Of a stretch of DNA of 64,000 nucleotides, positions 17,657 to 23,714 are shown piece after piece. The notes below the pieces were generated by a model. That model did no database searches. It was not told the origin of the DNA and was given only the letters and a program-made list of their open reading frames with translations. Source of the stretch: Azophilus sp965220835 (lineage in GTDB: Bacteria > Pseudomonadota > Gammaproteobacteria > Pseudomonadales > Azotimanducaceae); NCBI GenBank assembly GCA_965220835.1, contig OZ244842.1:682001-746000 (forward strand), in the 5' to 3' direction. The translations under genes were made by a program, and so were the position numbers. Numbering within the stretch: the stretch's first letter is position 1; each line of letters begins with the position of its first letter.

Positions 17657-18571
17657 GTGAAGGGAACGATGTTGGTGGCGTGGTTGGCGCCCGTGGTGTT
17701 CTCCGTGGTGAGCGCTTCAGTTTCGCATTGCGACGATGGGGTCAGCCCGGGGAAGCTGTTCACAGATGCTCTTCGTTCAGGCGGCACGGGTCCGCAAATG
17801 ATCACCGTCAATGCCGGGAGGTTTCAGATGGGTTGCGTTTCCGGTGTTCAGTGCCAATTCAATACGCCCGTTCATGAGGTATCAGTTAAGAAACCGTTTG
17901 CTATGTCGGTTTACGAGGTTACGCGAGGTGAATTTCGGAGGTTTGTTGAGCAAACCGGCTATCAGACTTCCGCGGAACGAGCCCGTGTGGGTTGCGTTGG
18001 CATTTTGCGCGAGGAGTTTCTTCGTGTGGATGGAAACGCGCGAACAGGCCTAAATTGGAACCGCCCTGGATTTGTGCAGACTGATGAGCATCCTGTGGTT
18101 TGCGTGAGTTGGACAGACGCAAACAGTTATGTGAGTTGGCTTGCTTCGGAGACAGCGAGGCCCTACCGTTTGCCCAGCGAAGCGGAATGGGAGTATGCGG
18201 CGCGGGCGGGCTCGGCCGGTAACACTGCTTTCCCTGATGTCTCGCAGCTATGCAGAGACCCCATGAACAACTTGGAACTGTGCGTTGGTGAACCGTACAC
18301 AGAAGCAGTCGGTTCAGGCCGCTCCAATGGGCTGGGTCTCTACGATATGAGGCGCAATGCCTATGAGTGGGTACAGGACTGTTGGAACCCTAGCTACGTC
18401 GGAGCTCCGCAAGATGGTTCAGCGCGGCAAGACGGCAGCTGCCACAAAAGGGTTCTCCGCGGTGGCGGTTGGGCGAGGTTGCTCGTGCCCCAGGAATCTC
18501 GTAATGGCAGTCGCGTTGATGTAAGTGAAAATCTGACGGGTTTTCGAGTAGCGCAATCTCCCACAGATTGA
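17657..18571 (+). CDS. Exported FGE/SUMF1-like protein, probably non-catalytic
   Basis: About 304 residues, with a signal peptide (MLVAWLAPVVFSVVSASVS) and a formylglycine-generating-enzyme-like domain: MITVNAGRFQMGC, FAMSVYEVTRGEFRRFV, HPVVCVSWTDANSYVSWL, RPYRLPSEAEWEYAARAG, VLRGGGW and the closing LTGFRVAQS. The motif usually read GNVWEWVQDCW is RRNAYEWVQDCW here, and the paired catalytic cysteines that follow RGGSW in true FGE are missing. It is therefore more likely a binding or structural member. GTG 17657 lies 4 bases after GGGAGG and was preferred over TTG 17615. The gene and flanks are AT-richer than neighbours and no partner is adjacent, suggesting acquisition. Confidence 0.78.
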   Translation: MKGTMLVAWLAPVVFSVVSASVSHCDDGVSPGKLFTDALRSGGTGPQMITVNAGRFQMGCVSGVQCQFNTPVHEVSVKKPFAMSVYEVTRGEFRRFVEQTGYQTSAERARVGCVGILREEFLRVDGNARTGLNWNRPGFVQTDEHPVVCVSWTDANSYVSWLASETARPYRLPSEAEWEYAARAGSAGNTAFPDVSQLCRDPMNNLELCVGEPYTEAVGSGRSNGLGLYDMRRNAYEWVQDCWNPSYVGAPQDGSARQDGSCHKRVLRGGGWARLLVPQESRNGSRVDVSENLTGFRVAQSPTD

Positions 18572-18590
18572 CAGGTCGGCGATCAAGCGG

Positions 18591-18941
18591 CTACAGAATG
18601 TCGAGGACGCTCTCCGGCGGCCTGCCGACCGCGGCCTTGCCGTTGGCGACGACGATGGGGCGCTCGATCAATACTGGGTTTGCCACCATGGCATCGATCA
18701 GCGCAGCCCGCGACAGCGCTGGATTGGCTAGGTCAAGGTCGTTGTAGGGCGCCTCCTTGGCCCGCATGAGCTGGCGAGGCTCCAGCTCTAGCAGGTTGAG
18801 CAGCCCGTCCAGGGTTTCGGCATCCGGCGGCGTTTCCAAGTAACGGATGATGCGCGGCTTCAGGCCGCGTTCCTCAAGCAGTGCCAAAGTCTGCCGAGAC
18901 TTGGAGCAACGCGGGTTGTGGTAAAGCGTAGGTTCACTCAT
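18591..18941 (-). CDS. arsC: Arsenate reductase, glutaredoxin-dependent (ArsC family)
   Basis: A 116-residue ArsC/Spx-fold protein. The catalytic Cys is in YHNPRCSKSRQTLALLEERG. The three arginines that bind the oxyanion in ArsC have counterparts in LMRAKEAPYNDL, LIERPIVV and VGRPPESV. It reduces arsenate to arsenite with glutathione and glutaredoxin by family, although some ArsC-like proteins have other redox roles. No arsB or arsR is nearby. The ATG at 18941 removes an unlikely N-terminal run encoded by the adjacent inverted repeat. It converges on the FGE-like gene. Confidence 0.88.
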   Translation of the reverse strand: MSEPTLYHNPRCSKSRQTLALLEERGLKPRIIRYLETPPDAETLDGLLNLLELEPRQLMRAKEAPYNDLDLANPALSRAALIDAMVANPVLIERPIVVANGKAAVGRPPESVLDIL

Positions 18942-19000
18942 CGGTTGGGCCTCTCCGAACAAAGAAACAGGCCGTAAAGGTATCATTTGGTTGGTGGACC

Positions 19001-19116
19001 CGAGTTGCCGGCGCGGCTGGGCGCAGATACGCGCCCAGCCGCGCCGGCAACTCGAACGCGAGCTTGCTCGCGCAGTTGCGGTAGCAACTCGAAGGCGAGT
19101 GCGCTCGCACGGTTGC
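19001..19116. repeat. REP-like inverted repeat cluster
   Basis: A perfect 24-bp inverted repeat (19001-19024 and 19031-19054, arms beginning CGAGTTGCCGG) has a 6-base loop. It is followed by two related units, each starting CAACTCGA (19048 and 19085) and enclosing a hairpin (GCGAGC-TT-GCTCGC in the first, GCGAGTGCGCTCGC in the second) before a GTTG. This resembles Pseudomonas-type REP/BIME elements. It lies between divergent arsC and the TlpA gene. The reading frames across it are a by-product of the repeat. Confidence 0.82.
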
Positions 19117-19187
19117 ATCGGCAAGTCGATCACGCCACTCAAGGTGTCGCGATTGATATGCGACTTTGGCGATCATAGTGGAAGCCC

Positions 19188-19640
19188 ATGGAAAAGGCGA
19201 TTTTGACGGTTCTCTTAATGGTTGGCGTTGTGGTCGGCGCCACGGGATGCGACGTGCAGCCCAGCTTGCGCTTTGCCGACGGCAGTGCTCGTAGCCTTGA
19301 TGCTTGGCAAGGCAGTTGGCTGGTGATCAACTACTGGGCGGAGTGGTGTGCGCCCTGCTGGGCGGAAGTGGAGGAACTGAACGCCCTCCACGAGGACGAG
19401 GCTCATTCCGCCACCGTGATCGGCGTTAACTTTGACGGCATTGAAGGCGCGGAGCTGCAGAAACTGATCGCCAAGATGGACATTCGCTTTCCCGTGGCGC
19501 TTGACGACCCCCGTGCCCATTGGGCCTACGACCGGCCCCAAGTGCTGCCCATGACGGTCATCATCGGCCCGGGCGGCGGCCTGCGCGGCCAACTTCAGGG
19601 TCCGCAGACTTTGGAAAGCCTCCTGGCGGCCATGCGCTAA
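19188..19640 (+). CDS. TlpA-like thioredoxin-fold lipoprotein
   Basis: A 150-residue exported thiol-disulfide protein. The N-terminal signal ends in a lipobox-like VGATGC, so the protein is probably lipid-anchored. The redox motif is WAEWCAPCWAEVEEL, and the cis-proline is in QVLPMTVIIGPGG. TlpA/ResA proteins reduce periplasmic thiols, for example in cytochrome assembly. It shares one base with the next gene (TAATG), so the DUF454 membrane protein may be a functional partner. The ATG at 19188 was taken because the signal peptide begins right after it. Confidence 0.88.
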   Translation: MEKAILTVLLMVGVVVGATGCDVQPSLRFADGSARSLDAWQGSWLVINYWAEWCAPCWAEVEELNALHEDEAHSATVIGVNFDGIEGAELQKLIAKMDIRFPVALDDPRAHWAYDRPQVLPMTVIIGPGGGLRGQLQGPQTLESLLAAMR

Positions 19641-20041
19641 TGGCGGCCTGGCAGTTGGCGCGCCGCCGCCTGTGGATGGCGCTCGGCGGGGTCGCGTTGG
19701 GCTTGGGCGCCCTCGGCGTTCTGCTGCCCCTGCTGCCGACCACGCCCTTTCTGATCTTAGCGGCCTACTGCTTTTCGCGGAGCTCCGAGCGCTTGCACGC
19801 CTGGCTGCTTGAGCACCGCATTTTCGGCCCGCCGATTCAGAACTGGCGTGCGCACCGCGCCATATCCGGCAAGGCCAAGCTCAGTGCGCTGGTTGCCATG
19901 GCGCTGATCTTGGCCATTTCAGCGGCGGCCGATGTCCCTGCGTGGGTGTTTGCCACCCAAACTGTCATTCTGGCGGCTGTGGCCCTGTTCCTGCTGACTC
20001 GGCCCGCACCGCCCCAAGCCGTACGCACCAAGGAGCCCTGA
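19640..20041 (+). CDS. DUF454 (YbaN-like) inner-membrane protein
   Basis: A 133-residue membrane protein with about three helices. The family signature is clear: GVALGLGALGVLLPLLPTTP, FLILAAYCFSRSSERLHAWL, FGPPIQNWRAHRAI. The function of YbaN/DUF454 is unknown. The ATG at 19640 shares its A with the stop of the TlpA gene, implying coupled translation; the upstream in-frame extension to 19520 overlaps tlpA and is rejected. Confidence 0.88.
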   Translation: MAAWQLARRRLWMALGGVALGLGALGVLLPLLPTTPFLILAAYCFSRSSERLHAWLLEHRIFGPPIQNWRAHRAISGKAKLSALVAMALILAISAAADVPAWVFATQTVILAAVALFLLTRPAPPQAVRTKEP

Positions 20042-20044
20042 CCC

Positions 20045-20521
20045 ATGAGCAACGAACCCATCGGCCGCTTCGACCACATCGGCATTGCCGTGCACAGCAT
20101 TGATAAGGCACTGCCTTTCTTCGAAGGTGCGCTCGGCGCCCGCCTGCGGCGCATCGGCGACTCCGCCGCCGGCGACTTTCGGGTCGCAATTCTCGACCTG
20201 CACGACTTTTGCATCGAGCTTCTTGAGCCCATTGACCCCAACGGCTTTCTCGCCCGCCATTTGGAGAAGCGCGGCGAAGGCGTCCACCACATCACGCTGC
20301 AAACGCCAGACTTGGAGAAGAAGACCTTGGCCTTGGAGGAGGGTGGCGTGCGCGTTGTGGACAAGCACTTCGACAACCCGGAGAGCATCGACGCCTTCAT
20401 TTCGCCAAAAAGCGCCCACGGCGTGCTGATCCAGCTCGGACAAACCTTGGGCCCGCTCAACAACCCGCCGTATTGGCAAGCTGGGGACAAAGTCAGTGGA
20501 GGGGAAAAAGGCAGCGAGTGA
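20045..20521 (+). CDS. mce: Methylmalonyl-CoA epimerase
   Basis: A 158-residue two-module VOC protein that interconverts (R)- and (S)-methylmalonyl-CoA. Metal-site candidates: His 11 in RFDHIGIAV, Glu 58 in FCIELLEP, and His 81/82 in EGVHHITLQTPDL. The last ligand is usually Glu, but here the strand reads HGVLIQLGQT, giving Gln 130. That is unusual and may alter metal binding or substrate. It follows the DUF454 gene by 3 bp. The pathway fits the propionyl-CoA synthetase at 15-17 kb and valine catabolism at 48-52 kb. A degraded copy of its 3' end lies at 22888-22932. Confidence 0.88.
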   Translation: MSNEPIGRFDHIGIAVHSIDKALPFFEGALGARLRRIGDSAAGDFRVAILDLHDFCIELLEPIDPNGFLARHLEKRGEGVHHITLQTPDLEKKTLALEEGGVRVVDKHFDNPESIDAFISPKSAHGVLIQLGQTLGPLNNPPYWQAGDKVSGGEKGSE

Positions 20522-20643
20522 GCAGGCTGCGGATCACGCAGCTGCGGACCACGCAAAGGAAAGTTGGCGTTGGCACGCGCTCGGGACGTGAGCCCGCTTT
20601 TGGTAGCGTCAGGTCCCTACTCGCGCATCAGTTTGAGGACTAT

Positions 20644-20664
20644 CCGACCAATTCGGTTGGTCGG
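20644..20664. terminator. 8-bp stem hairpin between convergent genes
   Basis: CCGACCAA and its perfect complement TTGGTCGG enclose TTCGG. It lies between the epimerase gene and the convergent lipoprotein gene. There is no clear run of T on either side, so terminator function is only possible. The rest of the gap (20522-20719) contains nothing else recognisable. Confidence 0.35.
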
Positions 20665-20719
20665 TGCCCGCAACTCATGCACCAAATTGGAACATGCTTG
20701 TCCCCCGCTTGGGGCTGGG

Positions 20720-21040
20720 TTACTCACAACCCTTTTTTTCCGCCAACTGCATCAACGCTTCCTGCCGCTTCAGAGCGGATTTGCTAGCTGCGTTTCGTTC
20801 CATAGCGTTGCCGAGACCATAGTCGACCAGCCAAGCTCCGACGCTCGCCGCATCTAGTTTTGAATTCTCGCCGATCTGCTTCTGAAACTCAGCAATCTTG
20901 GCGAACTCAATTTCAATTTCCTCGCAGGTATAGGCGTCTTGCTCTACATCCGACAGAGATTCGATCCGACCATATCTTTTGGTTGCGCATCCCACCAGAA
21001 CCACTGCAGCTAGTGCAATGCACAGTAACTTGCTTCCCAC
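20720..21040 (-). CDS. Small lipoprotein of unknown function
   Basis: A 106-residue protein with a lipoprotein signal (LLCIALAAVVLVGC, Cys about 18) and a short charged, mostly helical mature part containing Glu/Lys-rich stretches (EEIEIEFAKIAEFQKQIGE). No family was recognised. It starts 12 bp after the stop of the lipoprotein gene at 21053-21457, so the two form an operon. Local base composition is lower in GC than the core genes, consistent with an accessory pair. Confidence 0.65.
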   Translation of the reverse strand: MGSKLLCIALAAVVLVGCATKRYGRIESLSDVEQDAYTCEEIEIEFAKIAEFQKQIGENSKLDAASVGAWLVDYGLGNAMERNAASKSALKRQEALMQLAEKKGCE

Positions 21041-21052
21041 TAAAGCACCCTC

Positions 21053-21457
21053 CTATTTCGGAATTGGTCTAAGCTCGGCGACTTCCCCCTCACCGAGCGA
21101 AATGGGGTCACACACTGAGACGTTGAATACCGTGACTATGCAGATTTTCCCTGGCTTTATCATGAGGGCTTGATGTGGATCGACCAATATAGCCTTGGTG
21201 ACGAAGCCTCTGGGCCCTTTCAACGTTAGATCGACCTCCGGAGTGCTTTCGAAGAATTTTTGGTCTTCCCTTTCGCCAATCTGGACGTAGTAGCCAGGTG
21301 CAAGAGTATAAAAGCTCCCGACTTTCAGGGTCTCGCTCAGATAAAGTGCTGTTTCAGGAACGAAGTCCTCGGTTTTAGTGGGAACTGATGTGCAGCCTGC
21401 TGCTGTCAACGTCAACATTAGAATGGCAAACGCGTTCTTCCTCGCCTTGGTGGACAT
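21053..21457 (-). CDS. Lipoprotein of unknown function
   Basis: A 134-residue protein. The ATG at 21457 follows AAGGAG at good spacing and gives a lipoprotein signal (NAFAILMLTLTAAGC). The longer open frame to 21565 adds a non-signal sequence and is rejected. The mature part is strand-rich (VGSFYTLAPGYYVQIGERED, EVDLTLKGPRGFVTKAILVD), ending ELRPIPK. No family was recognised. It is followed after 12 bp by another small lipoprotein gene. Confidence 0.68.
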   Translation of the reverse strand: MSTKARKNAFAILMLTLTAAGCTSVPTKTEDFVPETALYLSETLKVGSFYTLAPGYYVQIGEREDQKFFESTPEVDLTLKGPRGFVTKAILVDPHQALMIKPGKICIVTVFNVSVCDPISLGEGEVAELRPIPK

Positions 21458-22083
21458 TTGGCTGTAACTCCTTGAGGCCGGTTGGCTCGTGCTTGAAACT
21501 AGGTGGCATGGCTGGCGATGATGCCAGCGGATACACGAACCCAGATCGGACTTCTTTCTTGTCAATTCGAGCGTCAGCGAAGCTAGCGCAGGCGATTTGG
21601 TAAATCAACTCTATCCGGTGGCCACCAGCAATTCTCAATGTGGCTTCTTCGTCAAGTTCTGATTGGGCGGGGCTGTTCGGAGCGAGGGCGGGACGCCCTC
21701 GAGCCGGTCGCTGTACGAGGCCGCGGACCTTCGATTTGCTTGACCTCGACGGGATCGCCCGGCTCGAGGGCGTCCCGCCCTCGCTCCGAACCACGGGGCA
21801 CGCCTGGACCGACGTCCGTAGCAGACCCCGCGACCAATGCTCTCAAGCCTGGCCAGCGTCCACTGCGACGGAAGTGCCAAAATGAAAATTGCCGGGCGGA
21901 CACGGACACTTCCCGGTGTTCAAGGCCCAACTCGCCCAACCCGGCGCGAATGAACTCGCCGCAAGCCTTTCGAGGCAGGGCGCAGTCAACGCCCTCGACT
22001 CACGCCGTCCGCTACTGACTTAGCAGCAGAGCTTGATTGGCGGCGGTGATTCGGAATATCAACCACCGCCATGGTCCACTGCT
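21458..22083. other. 626-bp region without a supported gene
   Basis: Apart from the long inverted repeat at 21675-21791 no gene is supported here. Several reading frames of 60-140 codons exist on both strands, but they run through the inverted repeat and share no start site, signal or family. Near the right end, GGCGGTG (22042-22048) and CACCGCC (22064-22070) could form a weak hairpin after the GST gene. Confidence 0.6.
21675..21791. repeat. 33-bp perfect inverted repeat flanking 51 bp
   Basis: The arms at 21675-21707 and 21759-21791 are exact reverse complements of each other (33 of 33); the outer end reads GTTCGGAGCGAGGGCGGGA. Each arm also contains the internal palindromic core GAGGGCGGGACGCCCTC. 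The 51-bp interior encodes nothing. The layout is that of a miniature element or a large cruciform repeat; no flanking target duplication was identified. Confidence 0.88.
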
Positions 22084-22761
22084 TCAGGCGTAGGGTTCAT
22101 CCATTGGAACAAACTCGGTTTCCTTGAGAGCGGCTTCGGTCCAAGCCCGCATGGCGCGGGTGTTGAGCAAGGCCTCTTGGTAGGCTTTCGCGTCACCGTC
22201 GATGTTGACGCCGTAGGTCACGAAGCGGGACGCCACCGGCGTGAAGAAGGCGTCGGCCGCCGAAAAGGCACCGAACAGGAAGGGGCCACCCGCGCCATGT
22301 TCGGCTCGAGTGCGGGTCCATTGGTCACAGAGGCGGCCGATGTCGCGGGCGACCTCCGGGGTCATGCCCTTGCCGGGGTGGCGGCTGCGAACGTTCATGG
22401 GCATGGCGGTGCGCAAAGCCGAGTAGCCGGCGTGGAACTCGGCCGCGAGGGATCGTGCCCGCGCACGGCAGTGCGGATCTGCCGGCCAGATGCCGGCCTC
22501 GGGGTGCAGTTCGTGCAGGCGCTCCAAAATGGCGATGCTGTCGAATGTGGCGAAACCCTCACCCGGCTCCCCCTCCCAAAGCACGGGCACCAAGCGGGTG
22601 GGCGAGAGCGTGCCGATGTTTTGCGCCCAATCCTCGGAGTCGAACTTCACCATGCGTTCGTTGAATGCGATGCCCAACTCCGTCATGGCCAGCCAAGGAC
22701 GCAACGACCAAGAGGAGTAATTCTTGTTGGCAATGACGAGGGTGAGTGGCGGTGCGATCAC
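22084..22761 (-). CDS. Glutathione S-transferase
   Basis: A 225-residue cytoplasmic GST. The thioredoxin-like N-terminal domain reads LVIANKNYSSWSLRPWLAM (catalytic Ser/Tyr region) and has the cis-Pro in LSPTRLVPVLW and the GSH-binding ATFDSIAILERLHEL. The all-helical C-terminal domain contains GPFLFGAFSAADAFFTPVA, the usual N-capping Asp region. It conjugates or reduces electrophiles with glutathione; the substrate is unknown. It is transcribed away from the zinc locus. Confidence 0.92.
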   Translation of the reverse strand: MIAPPLTLVIANKNYSSWSLRPWLAMTELGIAFNERMVKFDSEDWAQNIGTLSPTRLVPVLWEGEPGEGFATFDSIAILERLHELHPEAGIWPADPHCRARARSLAAEFHAGYSALRTAMPMNVRSRHPGKGMTPEVARDIGRLCDQWTRTRAEHGAGGPFLFGAFSAADAFFTPVASRFVTYGVNIDGDAKAYQEALLNTRAMRAWTEAALKETEFVPMDEPYA

Positions 22762-22887
22762 GGTCAGCCTGCTGAAGCCTCGCCCAACTCCGGCACGCCG
22801 AGCGCTTCGAAGGCCTCATCGGCCGCCGATTAAGTGCACTGCGGTTCAGTCTCGGAGTAGGAGTTGGAGAGAAAGCGCCTATGGTAA

Positions 22888-22932
22888 CCCAAGAGCGCCC
22901 ACGAGGTACTCATTCAGCTCGGACAGACCTTG
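22888..22932 (+). pseudogene. Remnant of a methylmalonyl-CoA epimerase 3' end
   Basis: Fifteen codons read PKSAHEVLIQLGQTL, against PKSAHGVLIQLGQTL in the intact epimerase (20405-20449). Fourteen of 15 residues and 37 of 45 bases match, most differences being silent. No start or upstream homology remains, so this is a fragment of a second, diverged copy. Confidence 0.7.
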
Positions 22933-22993
22933 AGGAGAGTGACGTTCCTGCTTGGCGCTGACGTGAGGATCAGGCTCCCTGTTCTACCTTCGA

Positions 22994-23016
22994 CAAACGT
23001 TATAACATATCATCGG
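22994..23016. promoter_or_regulatory. Zur-like operator upstream of the ABC transporter
   Basis: The core AACGTTATAACATATCAT is AT-rich in GC-rich surroundings. It matches the first half and centre of the palindrome at 26389-26411, which resembles the gammaproteobacterial Zur box (GTTATA...TATAAC). It ends 44 bp before the ATPase start. The right half is weaker than in the second site. Confidence 0.55.
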
Positions 23017-23060
23017 TCGATGGTCAGACGAACGTTGCCTTTCAACGCAAAGCCAATGCC

Positions 23061-23714
23061 GTGAGCAGTTCACCCGCAATTGAAGTGGCCGATCTCCGTT
23101 TCGCCTATGGGAAGCGATCGGTCGTTAGCATCGGAAGCTTTCATCTGGCCCGCGGGGACAGCATGGCCGTGATCGGCCCTTCCGGCTGCGGAAAGACCAC
23201 TTTCCTCCATCTATTGGCCGGTTTGATTCGTCCTAGCGCCGGCGTGATCCAAGTCCTCGGTCAAGATCTCTCCACACTGCGCGGGGCCGCCATGGACCGG
23301 TTCCGCGGGCAGCACATCGGCTTGGTCTTCCAGCGGTTCCACCTGATGCCGGCCCTGACGGTGCGCGACAACGTGCTGTTGGCCCAGCGCCTGGCGCGGG
23401 CGACCATTGAACCTGCGCAGGTCGAGGCGTTGTTCGAACGCATCAACTTGACGGGCCTCGCGCATCACAAGCCATCCATGCTCAGCCAAGGGCAGGCGCA
23501 GCGGGTCGCCATCGCCCGGGCGTTGGTGCATGGCCCCGAGTTGGTCATGGCCGATGAGCCCACTTCAGCGCTGGATGACGAGAATGCGGAGCAAGCCCTC
23601 GCGCTGCTGAAGGAGGCCGTCCGGGCGGTCGGCGCGGCGCTGCTGGTGGTCACCCACGATCAGCGCGTGCGCGGGCACCTGGGCCGCGAATTCGAGATGA
23701 GCGTGCCGCCATGA
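23061..23714 (+). CDS. ABC transporter ATPase (LolD/MacB type), zinc-linked
   Basis: A 217-residue ATPase. Walker A is GPSGCGKTTFLHLLAGL, the signature is MLSQGQAQRVAIARALV, and Walker B is ELVMADEPTSALDDEN. The Gln signature and LGLVF-type Q-loop (HIGLVFQRFHLMP) place it with MacB/LolD-type systems that pair with FtsX-like permeases. It starts at GTG 23061 and overlaps the permease gene by four bases (ATGA). A Zur-like site lies just upstream. Vibrio cholerae has a Zur-regulated system (Zrg) with the same ATPase, FtsX-permease and DUF3299 combination; a zinc role is inferred from that and the neighbours. Confidence 0.85.
   Translation: MSSSPAIEVADLRFAYGKRSVVSIGSFHLARGDSMAVIGPSGCGKTTFLHLLAGLIRPSAGVIQVLGQDLSTLRGAAMDRFRGQHIGLVFQRFHLMPALTVRDNVLLAQRLARATIEPAQVEALFERINLTGLAHHKPSMLSQGQAQRVAIARALVHGPELVMADEPTSALDDENAEQALALLKEAVRAVGAALLVVTHDQRVRGHLGREFEMSVPP

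Noticed and set aside
22033..22833. A 266-codon plus-strand frame opposite the GST gene.
   Set aside because: It is a shadow of the GST gene, whose motifs and length are normal.
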